Shown: in pieces, positions 34,445 to 44,203 of the stretch
How positions within the stretch are numbered: the first letter of the stretch is position 1
Layout: each line of letters begins with the position of its first letter
DNA from: Verrucomicrobiaceae bacterium
GTDB lineage: Bacteria; Verrucomicrobiota; Verrucomicrobiia; Verrucomicrobiales; Verrucomicrobiaceae
Reading direction: 5' to 3'
Assembly: GCA_029865835.1 (NCBI GenBank)
Contig: JARXAL010000039.1
Location: 1-54,120, forward strand
Length of the DNA: 54,120 bases
Made by a program: the position numbers and the translations under genes
The notes under the pieces: model-generated
The model's database searches: none
What the model saw: only the letters and a program-made list of their open reading frames with translations
Told to the model about the DNA's origin: nothing

Positions 34445-34799
34445 GACACAAGTTCCGTTGTATTTGGCGTTTTCTCTCAGGTTTGCAAGCTTCGAGCTAC
34501 CTTACGCTGGAACTCGGTCGCCGCTTTCTGACGATTACTCAGCAGCAACTTTGCTCATCAGGTCCTCGGAACGTTCTGACTAGTGGACCATGCTGCCGCG
34601 CAGCTTGATTCGGGCTACCTTTGGCAAGTTGCGGAAGAAACTGTTCAAGCTTACTTTAAGGGCAAGTTTGTCGATAACGCAGCAGGAAATGCACTTAGCC
34701 ACCAAGCACTCTGGGAGCAATCTGCTGTCCCAAACCATCCCGCGCGCCTCGTGCTCGCGCTCAAAACGGGGGCGCCGCGGCGTGCGCAAGCGGTTGCAC
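34445..34799. other. Stretch without recognisable gene upstream of the IS remnant
   Basis: This region holds only short frames with no family match. A weak sigma70-like pair on the - strand (TTGCAA with an A/T-rich hexamer about 17 bases later, around 34465-34490) could drive the str operon but is not convincing. The right-hand part may be the unrecognisable 5' end of the decayed transposase that follows. Confidence 0.4.
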
Positions 34800-35710
34800 A
34801 GAGCCAATCGGTCCGCCCTTGAAGGTCTATCCACCGGCTGTGAAGTCTTCGCGGGCAACCGAGCTGACGTGACCTCAGTGGAGGACATGGTCGAGATGAT
34901 GGAAGTCAAGTATGGTCTGGCCAAATGCATCTGGGTCATGGTTCGAGGATGGCCAGCGTGGGCAATCTCGACTTTTTGCGCGCGTCCCACGCCCCGCCGT
35001 ATCGTCGGCAGTAGGAAGCCGCCATGCTAGTTCTGCTGCGGCAGCGAGCCAGGACTCTGTTGGGAAAGACCGACATCTTTCTGCGCTAGCGCCCTGTCAA
35101 AGACGCTTGCCTAGTTGAGCACCGCATTGGCCACTGCCTGGAGCGTTATCCGAGCGCTTAGAAACTCATCGAAGTCCCCGTGGAGCGTGACGACCCAAGG
35201 ACGCGACTGCAGCCTGGCAATCACCGGGAAAGCGGACGCCAGAGCTGGGCGCAACTCGCGAACGACACCTACCTGCTTCGCACCAACTGCCCCGAGAAAG
35301 ACTCCGCGTAATTGTGACGCTGGCACATAACTCGGCCATAGGCCGAGGAATGCATCAAAATCAGCAAAAGAGACCTCCAACTGCGGCCTGTCTTCCATCA
35401 AAGGCAGCGCCGGGTGGAAGCGCACATTCTGGTGTGCTTTTGACCCTTGCCTTGTGGCGCACATTGGAGATGTGGATGCGGGGCAAGGGGCTGTACGATT
35501 GAGCCAGGCAACTACTCAAGGAAGTGGCCACTGTGAGCAGGACGGACGTGGTGGTGCAGGTGAGGGTGGAGAGCCAAGACCAGCCACCGACCTGCGCCTC
35601 CGCGCAGTCGCGCGCCTCAACCATCGGGTTGCCGAACTGCTGCAACGGCTGGGCCATCAATTACCGAGAGCGCCAAAAATCGTGCATAATGTAGTCCCAA
35701 GAACCACTCT
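34800..35710 (+). pseudogene. Decayed IS4-superfamily (IS1634-like) transposase
   Basis: Pieces of one transposase can be read in order on the + strand but in shifting frames. They are 'STGCEVFAGNRADVTSVEDM' with CIWVMVRG (34830-34950), then after a one-base loss MASVGNLDFLRASHA, LLGKTDIF, CSLAITGKAD, WAQLANDTYLLRTNCPEKD (about 35240-35300), '[18 protein letters not shown]' (35370-35430), '[18 protein letters not shown]' (35440-35490) and finally 'DLRLRAVARLNHRVAELLQR' with LPRAPKIVHNVV (35600-35690). At least four frameshifts and several stops make it non-functional. The fragments match the conserved blocks of IS1634-type transposases as I know them. No terminal inverted repeats or target duplication were identified. 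Confidence 0.85.
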
Positions 35711-35944
35711 GTGACGCCCCTCAAAATCTTGTTCCTGACTCAATAGTCTCCCTCAACTGACGAACTTGGTTTGAATTCTACCCTTCACTCCAGTCTCAGC
35801 AGGAAACTCAAAGTTAAACTGCTGAATGAGCCTATTCAGGAGTCCGACGCTTTTTCCAGCTTTCCGCGCAGAAGCTCCAGTAGCAAACGAACGCACAGGC
35901 CATAGCTCAACTCCAAACCTCCGCAGCCCTAACGAGCCACCAGA

Positions 35945-37423
35945 CTAATGCCCCGAAGCACTCGTCCCCGCAACAGGCACTTTTGCCAGTAGCGTTTGCA
36001 AAGGTTTGGGGTAGACACCCAACACCGCAATCGTCAATCCAAGCACCATACACACAGCCCTAGCGAGTACTCCCATTCGAAATGGCTCCGTGCTCTCCTC
36101 CGGGGTAAACATAGCAAGGATGACTCGGAAATAGTAATAAAAACCTGCAGCAGCCCCAATCACCGCACAGGCCAACGCAAACCACAATTGCTGATCTACT
36201 AACCCAAGGATCACCCACATTTTTCCAAAGAAACCCGCTGTCAAAGGCAATCCTGCCAATGAGGCAAACGCCAAGGTAACCAAAAGCGCAAGAGATGGAG
36301 ACTTCTGGGCTAGTCCCTTGAAGTCATCAAGCTCTTCGCCCCTTCCATTCAATCGCATTTGTATCAACGCCGCAAAGCCTAGCACCGTCATCGGAAGGTA
36401 GGTCGCTAGATAGAAGGCCACGGTGCCTCCAGGAGACAAATCCACGCGGACACTATCCCGTGCGGCAAGTGCCAGCAGCAGGAAACCTGCGTGAGAAATA
36501 CTCGAGTAAGCCAAAAGCCTTTTCACGTTGGTCTGGAACAAGGCAGGCAGAGACCCAACAACCACCGTCACGGCACCCGCAATGCTAAGAACCGTTATGA
36601 CTTCTTCCCTCACCATTGAGCCAGATACGGTCAATGCCTCAATCACTCGCGTTAACACCACAAAGCCCGCCGCTTTCGAACCAACCGAGAGAAACACCGT
36701 CGTAGGCGTCGAAGCACCTTGATAAACGTCAGGCACCCACATCTGAAAAGGAACCGCTGCGACCTTGAATCCAAGCCCAGCAAGCAGAAACGACACTCCA
36801 AACAAAAGCGCGGTCTTGTTCCCCTCTCCCCCCTGAACTGCATTCGTAATGCCCTCAAAACTCAACGACCCAGTGGCTCCATAGACCCAAGCCACACCGA
36901 ACACCAATACCCCGGTAGACAATGCACCCAAAATCAAATATTTCACTCCCGCCTCAAGCGCTAGAGCGCTCTTCCGGGTATAGGCGACGAGCACGTAGAA
37001 TGAAACGGTCACCAACTCGAGTGACACGAACACTGTCACCAAATCCTTGGCTGATGCCATCCACATCATCCCCACACAGACAAATAGCGGCAAACTAAAC
37101 ATTTCGCCGAGTTTCCCATCAAGTGAGAATTTATTCAGATAGGGCGAAGCCTCGAGTGTTAACCAGAGCACGAAAAATGTAATGACAAGGGCAAATGCCT
37201 TGTAGAACATTGCCAGCGAATCCAGTTGATGGTAAGCTCCAACGAATGCAGGCAATGCTTCCTGCCCCCCAGCTACGGTGACCAAAAGCACAAGGACGCC
37301 CGCCACACCTGTCATACAGATTCCAGCTAGTGCCTTGCTCGAAACGGATGGCACGAAGGCCTCGAGCAACAGCACAAACAGGCCGAGCAGTGCCAACAGA
37401 GCTTCGAGATTAAAAACAGACAT
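35945..37423 (-). CDS. nuoN: NADH-quinone oxidoreductase subunit N
   Basis: NuoN is one of three antiporter-like membrane subunits of complex I. The 492-residue product has about 14 hydrophobic helices; recognisable blocks are 'FVSLELVTVSFYVLVAYTRK' with the conserved Glu of TM5, 'FKVAAVPFQMWVPDVYQGA' around TM7-8, and 'NVKRLLAYSSISHAGFLLLA' . It is the last gene of the nuo run, 25 bases after nuoM. No clear terminator was found in the 230 bases beyond. Confidence 0.96.
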   Translation of the reverse strand: MSVFNLEALLALLGLFVLLLEAFVPSVSSKALAGICMTGVAGVLVLLVTVAGGQEALPAFVGAYHQLDSLAMFYKAFALVITFFVLWLTLEASPYLNKFSLDGKLGEMFSLPLFVCVGMMWMASAKDLVTVFVSLELVTVSFYVLVAYTRKSALALEAGVKYLILGALSTGVLVFGVAWVYGATGSLSFEGITNAVQGGEGNKTALLFGVSFLLAGLGFKVAAVPFQMWVPDVYQGASTPTTVFLSVGSKAAGFVVLTRVIEALTVSGSMVREEVITVLSIAGAVTVVVGSLPALFQTNVKRLLAYSSISHAGFLLLALAARDSVRVDLSPGGTVAFYLATYLPMTVLGFAALIQMRLNGRGEELDDFKGLAQKSPSLALLVTLAFASLAGLPLTAGFFGKMWVILGLVDQQLWFALACAVIGAAAGFYYYFRVILAMFTPEESTEPFRMGVLARAVCMVLGLTIAVLGVYPKPLQTLLAKVPVAGTSASGH

Positions 37424-37448
37424 GGGTCGGAGAGAGAGAATTAAAGAA

Positions 37449-38957
37449 TCACGGGGTAGCGACAGGGGCCAAGGGAGCCTGAATCAAATCTAGCAAGAGG
37501 GATGGAAAACAACCCACCGCCAACAATACTGCTGCCAACAGCACCAGTGGAAGCCACTGACCAGAGCCAGGATCACTCATGAACAAGCCCGTCTGAGGCG
37601 TACCCTGAAAAATCGCTCGATACCCCCGAAGCATATAGACCGCCGAAATCACCACTCCCCAAAGAGCCAAAATCACCGTCCAGTGCAGTGAAGTCAGTCC
37701 TTGTGCCGGAATGAACGTCGATGACGAATTGCCATTAGCGAAGGCCCCCATGAAAATCATCACTTCACCGGCAAAATTTGCCAACCCTGGCAGCCCGATC
37801 GATGCAAAGGCCCCAAACGCAAATACCACCGTCAAAAACGGCGCATGGCTCCCAATTCCACCCAATTTAGCCATCTCAAGTGTCCCCAATTGGTTTCTCA
37901 TCCTTCCACAGATCGCAAACAGCAGCGCGATCGAAATCCCGTGGGCAAACATCAACAGTATCGAACCCTTTACCGCGATCTCCGTACCCGCAGCCAGCCC
38001 AAGAAAAAGATACCCCATATGCATGACGCTCGAATTGGCAAGCATGTCATCCAATCGCTTCTGATGCAAGGTAACCAATCCGACCACCAAAATGTTCCCC
38101 AACAACATGATTAGCAAAGACTGCTGCACCCAAGGCACCTGCGCGCCGGCGGGCAACAATGGCAGAGCAATCCGAAACAGTCCATACAACCCGAACTTTT
38201 TGAGCACCCCCGAGTGCAACATCGCCACAGGCGTTGGTGCCGTCGCATAGGCTGGCGCAGCCCAGCTATGAAATGGGAAAAGACTCACCAACGTTCCAAA
38301 CCCCACCAAAAGCAGAAAAAATAGGGGGGCTTGGGCCGTTGCAGGGAGCGGACTCGTTGCCGCTTGGGCGCGCAAAGCAACTAGATCAAACGTCAGTTTG
38401 CCACCTCCACTGAACTCAATCACCGCCCAGACCAAACCCGCCAACAGGACAAGGCTCCCTGCGCCCAAATAGATCGTCGTCTTCCAAGCCACCGCGAGTC
38501 GCTGATCCTTCTCCGCACGCCCGTGAATCCCAATCATGAGGAAAGTAGGAATCAGAGCTACCTCATGAAACGCGTAAATGAAAAACAAATCCGTGCACAA
38601 GAATGCCCCAAGCGCTCCTCCAGAAATCAGAAGTGACGCAATATGATACATTGAAGGCTTATCAACAATTTGCCAAACCGCAGCGAACGTTACCAGCACC
38701 GTCAGCAATGCCATGATCATCGACACCCCATCCGCACCCACGGCAAATGCGATCGCTGGGTTGTCCAACACCATATGCTTGTTTACAAACGCTAAATCTG
38801 TAGCGCTCTTGAAGGCTGGAAAACGCACCGCCAAAACTAAAACCCACAATAGGTTCACAGTTGAGGCAACTACCGCAGTCAGGCGGGCTGGGGCACCCAT
38901 CCATATTGCCAAAGCGGCAAGGAAAGGAATGAAAATGATGATTTCGAGCGAGCTCAT
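37449..38957 (-). CDS. nuoM: NADH-quinone oxidoreductase subunit M
   Basis: The 502-residue membrane protein has the antiporter-family blocks 'FFIYAFHEVALIPTFLMIGI' (conserved Glu in TM5), 'LFPFHSWAAPAYATAPTPVA' and 'HQKRLDDMLANSSVMHMGYL'. NuoM is one of the proton-pumping subunits of complex I. It is 26 bases from nuoL and 25 from nuoN. Length is normal for bacterial NuoM (about 500). Confidence 0.96.
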   Translation of the reverse strand: MSSLEIIIFIPFLAALAIWMGAPARLTAVVASTVNLLWVLVLAVRFPAFKSATDLAFVNKHMVLDNPAIAFAVGADGVSMIMALLTVLVTFAAVWQIVDKPSMYHIASLLISGGALGAFLCTDLFFIYAFHEVALIPTFLMIGIHGRAEKDQRLAVAWKTTIYLGAGSLVLLAGLVWAVIEFSGGGKLTFDLVALRAQAATSPLPATAQAPLFFLLLVGFGTLVSLFPFHSWAAPAYATAPTPVAMLHSGVLKKFGLYGLFRIALPLLPAGAQVPWVQQSLLIMLLGNILVVGLVTLHQKRLDDMLANSSVMHMGYLFLGLAAGTEIAVKGSILLMFAHGISIALLFAICGRMRNQLGTLEMAKLGGIGSHAPFLTVVFAFGAFASIGLPGLANFAGEVMIFMGAFANGNSSSTFIPAQGLTSLHWTVILALWGVVISAVYMLRGYRAIFQGTPQTGLFMSDPGSGQWLPLVLLAAVLLAVGCFPSLLLDLIQAPLAPVATP

Positions 38958-38983
38958 GCCGGTCTTTTAATGCGTTCCTCCCA

Positions 38984-40894
38984 TCAATGGCCCACACCGG
39001 GCAAAACAAAAACGATGACATAGATGGCCAGGAGCACGCCAACCCCCAGTAAGAATGTATAACCCTGAAGTTGTCCGGCCTGCAGCAACCGAGCCTTTTG
39101 CCCAACCTTGGCAACCACGGCTGCAGGTAATCGCGCCACCAAGCCGTCGACCACAACATGCTCAACCCCTGTGACCAGCCACGCCAATCCATCCTGGAAA
39201 ACCTTGATCAGCACCGCATAAATCTCATCGAAATAAAACTTATTGGCGAACAGCTTGATGCTCAATGGATCCTTCTCCCTTCCCCGGTAGATGACAAAAG
39301 CTGCGATCACACCGATTAATAGCGCTGCAATCGATATCCCCATGACCATGTAATGCCCTTCACCATGGCCATGCACCGCCATCGCCTTCAACGGAGCCTC
39401 CATAAAATGGTAAGCCGAAAAAACTGACAGGAATGCGAGCACTAACAACGGCACCAACATTGGCAACCTGACCTCCATGGCATGACTTGAAGATTCTGAC
39501 CGGGCCTTCCCCAAAAAGGCCACAATGAAGAGCCGCGTCATGTAAAATGCCGTCAGCATGGCAGTAACCGCTCCAGCAGCAAACAGCCATTTACACTCCT
39601 CCCAGGCCACACCCAGAATAGCCTCCTTACTCACGAATCCGCTCAACCCAGGAACCCCGATCAAAGCCGCTGTGCCCACTGCAAAAGTAAAGGTCGTTAC
39701 GGGCATGTGTTTCGCCAGTCCTCCCATTTTCCAAATGTCCTGTTCATGGTGGCACGAGTAGATCACAGCACCAGCCCCCAGGAACAGCATGGCCTTAAAA
39801 AAGGCGTGTGTGTAAAGGTGAAACATTGCTGGATGCCCCGCATTGCCACCCATCGCTTCGCCACTCATCCCAACCAATCCCACGGCCATAACCATGTAGC
39901 CCAACTGGGATAGCGTCGAGTAAGCCAGGATCCGCTTGATATCCCCCTGCTGTGTCGCCATCAAAGCCGCCATCAACGCAGTGATGCCACCGATGCCTGC
40001 AATCCAAGTTGCTCCCATCTCGGAAGCCGCGACCAAAAAACTGATTCGCACAAGCATGTAGACCCCTGCCGCAACCATCGTCGCCGCATGGATCAAAGCC
40101 GATACGGGCGTAGGGCCCTCCATTGCATCCGGCAACCAGACATGCAAAGGCATCTGAGCCGACTTACCCACTGCCCCCATGAATAAGCAAAGCACGACAG
40201 CAGTCATCAACCACCCCTGGCCCTCGGAAGTCGCCTTGAGCGGACCCATCAACAAACTTTCTTTCAGCCCCGCAAACGTTACATCCCCGTGATTCACGCC
40301 AAACAAAAGCAGAATCCCGATCATGAAACCAAAATCCCCAATCCGATTCGTCAAGAAAGCTTTCTTCGAAGCTTCGGCCGCCGATGGCTTTTGAAACCAG
40401 TGTCCGATCAGTAAGAAGGAACTTAGCCCCACCAATTCCCAAAACACAAACATCATCACCAAATTGTCAGCCAGCACAATGCCTGTCATCGAAAACAAAA
40501 AGAGTGACAGCGCCCCAAAGTAGCGTGGCTTCGCATCGTCCTCCTCCATGTATTTGACAGAGAAAACCTGAACCAGAAATCCGATCAGCGTCACGATGAA
40601 CATCATCCCAGCACTCTGTCCATCATGCAAAACGTCGATCCCAATGTTAAGCAACTTGCCTCCATCCAGCATCAAAAAGGGCATCAATCGGATGGTCTCA
40701 CTCCCCACCACTCCCAAGTTCATGATGGCACACAAAAGGCAAATCGCAGACGAAGCCACCGCCAGGAAGACACAAACATTCACTCCCAACAATTTACGAC
40801 CCATCAGAATCACCAACGCCACAGCAAGCGGCAGGAACAGCAAAATGTTCATCAGCGGTGCCGATTGAGTGACGATGTCGGGAGCAGGAGGCAT
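38984..40894 (-). CDS. nuoL: NADH-quinone oxidoreductase subunit L
   Basis: The 636-residue product is the largest antiporter-like subunit. It has 'MFVFWELVGLSSFLLIGHWF' (TM5 Glu), 'QMPLHVWLPDAMEGPTPVSA' followed by LIHAATMVAAGVYMLVR, and 'DIKRILAYSTLSQLGYMVMA'. The long C-terminal amphipathic helix that bridges the membrane arm is represented by the last 120 residues, ending in a hydrophobic helix. It follows nuoK in normal order. Confidence 0.96.
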   Translation of the reverse strand: MPPAPDIVTQSAPLMNILLFLPLAVALVILMGRKLLGVNVCVFLAVASSAICLLCAIMNLGVVGSETIRLMPFLMLDGGKLLNIGIDVLHDGQSAGMMFIVTLIGFLVQVFSVKYMEEDDAKPRYFGALSLFLFSMTGIVLADNLVMMFVFWELVGLSSFLLIGHWFQKPSAAEASKKAFLTNRIGDFGFMIGILLLFGVNHGDVTFAGLKESLLMGPLKATSEGQGWLMTAVVLCLFMGAVGKSAQMPLHVWLPDAMEGPTPVSALIHAATMVAAGVYMLVRISFLVAASEMGATWIAGIGGITALMAALMATQQGDIKRILAYSTLSQLGYMVMAVGLVGMSGEAMGGNAGHPAMFHLYTHAFFKAMLFLGAGAVIYSCHHEQDIWKMGGLAKHMPVTTFTFAVGTAALIGVPGLSGFVSKEAILGVAWEECKWLFAAGAVTAMLTAFYMTRLFIVAFLGKARSESSSHAMEVRLPMLVPLLVLAFLSVFSAYHFMEAPLKAMAVHGHGEGHYMVMGISIAALLIGVIAAFVIYRGREKDPLSIKLFANKFYFDEIYAVLIKVFQDGLAWLVTGVEHVVVDGLVARLPAAVVAKVGQKARLLQAGQLQGYTFLLGVGVLLAIYVIVFVLPGVGH

Positions 40895-40930
40895 AGCGTG
40901 TGAAATTCAAAAAAACAGTTCCGTGGGATC

Positions 40931-41248
40931 CTACCCCCGCATTCGCGTGATGGTATCCACTTCCACCGATTGACGAGTCCGATATAGCGCCACAATGACC
41001 GCTAACCCCACCGCCACCTCTGCAGCAGCAACTGTGATGGTAAAAAAGACCAAAGATTGCGCCGCGTAATCCGGCAGCCCATCCGTTACCCGGAATCGGG
41101 AGAACCCCACTAAAGCTAGGTTGGCCGCGCTTAGCATCATCTCCAGACACATGAAAATAATGATGATATTTCGTCGAACAACCACGCCGGCAAGACCCAG
41201 CGCAAAGAGCGCACCACTGACAAAAAGGTAATGGTTAAGGGTAATCAT
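40931..41248 (-). CDS. nuoK: NADH-quinone oxidoreductase subunit K
   Basis: The 105-residue product has three membrane helices and the family block 'NIIIIFMCLEMMLSAANLAL' with the conserved membrane Glu. A second block, 'QSLVFFTITVAAAEVAVGLA', contains the second membrane Glu. The start is at 41248 (MITLNHYLF); an upstream in-frame codon at 41320 would add residues that overlap nuoJ. Length agrees with E. coli NuoK (100). Confidence 0.96.
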   Translation of the reverse strand: MITLNHYLFVSGALFALGLAGVVVRRNIIIIFMCLEMMLSAANLALVGFSRFRVTDGLPDYAAQSLVFFTITVAAAEVAVGLAVIVALYRTRQSVEVDTITRMRG

Positions 41249-41270
41249 GGAAGGACGGAAATCTAAGATT

Positions 41271-41858
41271 TTAAACAACAGGCTTGTTAGGACTTTCGCG
41301 CTTGCTAAGCACGACCACACCCACCGTGCCCACCAGCAACAGCAGCCCGATCGCCTGCAGGTGAAACCCGTATTGTTCGAAAAGCGTCATCCCCATCAAC
41401 TTGGCGTCAGGCAGCGTTCCAGCGGCCAAATCCTTCTGAATGGTCTTCACCTGCGCCACATCCTCCCTTTTCGATGCAATCTCCATTGAAAGCGCCCGTT
41501 TTTCAGTCGTTACGGCACCCTCCTTGAACACGCCCAACACCGCAGCCACCTGCAGCGTCAGTACCACCGCCAGGACCACTCCGCCTATCACCGCCGCTGT
41601 GTTGGCCCTCTTTGCTTCTTCCTTTTGGATATCTAAAAGCATGATGATGAACAAGAACAACACCATCACCGCGCCCGTGTAGACCAAAATCTGAATGATA
41701 CCGATGAAGTAAGCATCCAGACTGATAAACAACGCAGCCAAACCAACGAACGAAACCGCTAAAGACAGCGCACTCGTCACCGGATTGCGTGCCAAAATCA
41801 CATTCAAACCAAAGCCCAGCGTGATCGCAGCGAATAGATAAAACAGAAAGCTAGGCAT
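41271..41858 (-). CDS. nuoJ: NADH-quinone oxidoreductase subunit J
   Basis: The 195-residue protein has five membrane helices; 'VILARNPVTSALSLAVSFVG' and 'AYFIGIIQILVYTGAVMVLF' with the pi-bulge helix TM3 are typical. A loop of about 40 charged residues ('TTEKRALSMEIASKREDVAQ') lies before the last helix. NuoJ helps couple quinone reduction to pumping. It sits 22 bases before nuoK. Confidence 0.95.
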   Translation of the reverse strand: MPSFLFYLFAAITLGFGLNVILARNPVTSALSLAVSFVGLAALFISLDAYFIGIIQILVYTGAVMVLFLFIIMLLDIQKEEAKRANTAAVIGGVVLAVVLTLQVAAVLGVFKEGAVTTEKRALSMEIASKREDVAQVKTIQKDLAAGTLPDAKLMGMTLFEQYGFHLQAIGLLLLVGTVGVVVLSKRESPNKPVV

Positions 41859-41887
41859 ATCGGCTTAGGTTCAAACTTGACTGATGA

Positions 41888-42433
41888 TTATTTGAGGTCG
41901 TTCCACTTGTTCACCAGCCCCGTGCGAACCCCGCCAATCTCATAAAGCTTCTCCTTGTCGTGCACCATCTCAGCCCGACTGGTCCCCGTGATCGCATAGT
42001 CTTTACGCAAAAAAATGGCCTGCTCGGGGCACACTTCCTCACACATACCACAATAAATACAGCGAATCATGTCGATTTCGAACTCCCTTGGCCGCTTCTC
42101 GACCTTCGCCCATGGATCATCACTGGGTATCTCGCCCGGAATGATCTTGATCGCCTTAGGTGGGCAAATGAACTCGCACAACTGGCAACTCACACAGCGC
42201 TCCCGGCCATGCTCATCCGTAACGAGGGTCGGTGCCCCACGATAATGCTCCGGCAAGCTCTCATCCCACTTCTGTTCCGGATACTGCATCGTCACCACGG
42301 TCTTGCTGCCACGCAAAGTCTTGAAAGTTCGAATGGCGTGGCCCAGCGTGATCCGCATTCCATTCAAGAATCCGGAAAGAAAAATCTTCTCGTGCCAGGC
42401 AAGTTTGGGGCGTTGGACAACAATAGTAGGCAT
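41888..42433 (-). CDS. nuoI: NADH-quinone oxidoreductase subunit I
   Basis: NuoI carries clusters N6a and N6b that feed electrons to N2. The 181-residue product has two ferredoxin-type motifs, Cys 80, 83, 86 and 90 (CVSCQLCEFICP) and Cys 125, 128, 131 and 135 (CIYCGMCEEVCP). It is the only peripheral-arm subunit encoded in this run. It lies 29 bases before nuoJ and 24 after nuoH. Confidence 0.97.
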   Translation of the reverse strand: MPTIVVQRPKLAWHEKIFLSGFLNGMRITLGHAIRTFKTLRGSKTVVTMQYPEQKWDESLPEHYRGAPTLVTDEHGRERCVSCQLCEFICPPKAIKIIPGEIPSDDPWAKVEKRPREFEIDMIRCIYCGMCEEVCPEQAIFLRKDYAITGTSRAEMVHDKEKLYEIGGVRTGLVNKWNDLK

Positions 42434-42457
42434 AGCGTGTTCGGTGCGTATTGAGGG

Positions 42458-43657
42458 TTATTTCAGTGGCACCAACCAAAGCAAAAGCGCGGTCAAAAAG
42501 ACATTCAGCAGTGCCACCTCGAAGAATACGAGCCAGCCCAGCTTCATGAGTTGATCAAATCGAAACCGTGGCAACGTCCACCGCACCCAAACAAAGAAAA
42601 TAATGCATCCAACGATCTTCGCAAAAAACGTCCCAATGTGCAGCAACCCCGTGTAAAACGGCGTGTTTCCAGCCTCATAATGGAATTGCAAACCCGTCCA
42701 TTCGCTCAGTAGCGGCCCAAACGGTATGCTCCAGCCTCCAAAGAAAAGCGTCACCGCCAGCCCAGACCCAATAATCATCGCCGCATACTCACCGAGGAAA
42801 AACAGAGCGAATTTCATCGAGCTATACTCGGTATGGTACCCCGCCACCAACTCAGTCTCGCATTCTGGCAGGTCAAACGGCGTCCGGTTCGTCTCCGCAA
42901 ACAGTGAAATCGAAAAAACCACAAAAGAAATCACAATCGGAATCAGCAATACCCAGCGTGACAGGCTCAAACCTTCACCCCAGAACGGCAACAGCAACCA
43001 CCCATTCGCATCTTGGTAAGCCGACATTTTACCCAAATTCAACTCCCCGAAAATCATGATCGCTGGAATGATCGACAGCCCCAGCGAGATCTCATAAGAG
43101 ATCATCTGCGCACTTGCACGCACACCACCCAGAAACGGATACTTAGAATTCGAAGCCCAACCCGCCAGCACAATCCCATAGACCCCCAGGGACGAGATTG
43201 CGAACATGTAAAGCGGTCCCACATTCAAGTCCGCGATGACCATCTTGAACGGTGCCCCCAGGCCCGCCCAACTCAAATCCAACTCACTGCCGAATGGCAT
43301 CACCGCTGCCGTCATGAGCGCCGGCACCATCGTCAAGCAAGGCGCCAGCCAATAGTAAAACGTGTTCACCGACCGCGGGGTGAAATCCTCCTTCAAAATG
43401 AACTTCAAGCCATCCGCCATGGGCTGAAGCAACCCGCCGATCCCGAAAATCTGAATGTCTTTCTTGAAGCCTAAAAGCGTCAACGGAATCCCTGTCCGGT
43501 TCGGGCCCACTCGATCCTGAATGATCGCCGAAACCCGCCTCTCAGCATAGACCGAGTAGGCCACCATTGGCAAAATCACCAAAAAGACCAAAAAGACGAT
43601 CTTGATCAAAGAAGCGATCAGGAGCGGGAGATCAAAACTGGCCAGAATAGATTGCAT
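42458..43657 (-). CDS. nuoH: NADH-quinone oxidoreductase subunit H
   Basis: NuoH forms the quinone chamber at the junction of complex I arms. From the ATG at 43657 the product has 399 residues (MQSILASFDLPLL start); the in-frame codon at 43729 would add 24 residues with no membrane-protein character. Signatures are 'RVGPNRTGIPLTLLGFKKDI' with 'LLQPMADGLKFILKEDFTP', and 'AETNRTPFDLPECETELVAG'. It has the expected eight or more helices. It is first of the nuo run and is preceded on the same strand by hisI. Confidence 0.96.
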   Translation of the reverse strand: MQSILASFDLPLLIASLIKIVFLVFLVILPMVAYSVYAERRVSAIIQDRVGPNRTGIPLTLLGFKKDIQIFGIGGLLQPMADGLKFILKEDFTPRSVNTFYYWLAPCLTMVPALMTAAVMPFGSELDLSWAGLGAPFKMVIADLNVGPLYMFAISSLGVYGIVLAGWASNSKYPFLGGVRASAQMISYEISLGLSIIPAIMIFGELNLGKMSAYQDANGWLLLPFWGEGLSLSRWVLLIPIVISFVVFSISLFAETNRTPFDLPECETELVAGYHTEYSSMKFALFFLGEYAAMIIGSGLAVTLFFGGWSIPFGPLLSEWTGLQFHYEAGNTPFYTGLLHIGTFFAKIVGCIIFFVWVRWTLPRFRFDQLMKLGWLVFFEVALLNVFLTALLLWLVPLK

Positions 43658-43774
43658 CCAAAAAAGAAGGGACCCGCCACTATCAGAACAGACCGCCGTC
43701 CGGCAACCCGAATTTGTGAAAAATTTCACAAAGTCCGCCCCATCGGCCCGTCAGCCCATCCCAGGGTCAAATTT

Positions 43775-44203
43775 TCATACCCCTTCCAACCTCACCACTC
43801 CCTCTCCCGCCCCCAACACCACCCGCCGATAAAAGCAAGTCGCCCGCTTCGTGTGGCAGCAGCCACCCCCACGCTGCTTCACTCGCAGCACCAAGGCATC
43901 CTGGTCACAATCCACCAGCATTTCTACCACATCCTGAAACTCCCCGCTAGTCCGCCCCTTGTGCCAAATCTCCTTCCGACTCCGGCTCCAATACACCGCT
44001 TGCCGCAAGCCCAGGGTCATCCGCAGACTCTCCTCGTTCATGTAGGCCAACATCAAAGGCTCCCCGGTGTCAGCATCCACTGCCATCGCCGGCATCAATC
44101 CATCTGAATCGAACTTCGGCGCAAAACCAAGCCCCTCCTCAATCGCGGACTTACCTTCCCGGGACGCAAACGTTCCCCCAGCAATTTCAACACTCTCTGA
44201 CAT
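43775..44203 (-). CDS. hisI: Phosphoribosyl-AMP cyclohydrolase
   Basis: HisI opens the purine ring of PR-AMP, the third step of histidine synthesis. The 142-residue product has 'LMLAYMNEESLRMTLGLRQA', 'YWSRSRKEIWHKGRTSGEFQ' and the Zn/Mg site 'DCDQDALVLRVKQRGGGCCH' with TCFYR. No HisE domain is fused. The start at 44203 (MSESVEIAGG) is preferred to 44272, which would add an Arg/Trp-rich leader. It lies 117 bases upstream of nuoH on the same strand and diverges from tmk. Confidence 0.95.
   Translation of the reverse strand: MSESVEIAGGTFASREGKSAIEEGLGFAPKFDSDGLMPAMAVDADTGEPLMLAYMNEESLRMTLGLRQAVYWSRSRKEIWHKGRTSGEFQDVVEMLVDCDQDALVLRVKQRGGGCCHTKRATCFYRRVVLGAGEGVVRLEGV

Noticed and set aside
34210-34449. 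79-residue GTG-initiated - strand frame upstream of rpsL
   Set aside because: Very basic composition, covers three hairpins, no family pattern; the rpsL leader explains the region better.
34580-34990. 136-residue - strand frame next to the rpsL leader
   Set aside because: Its left part overlaps the decayed transposase read on the other strand and it has no recognisable family pattern.
35111-35464. 117-residue - strand frame that looks superficially protein-like
   Set aside because: The + strand reads IS1634-like transposase blocks through exactly this stretch, so it is a shadow of the remnant.
35711-35944. Region beyond nuoN examined for an intrinsic terminator
   Set aside because: No stem with a following T-run was seen on the - strand; nothing else recognisable.
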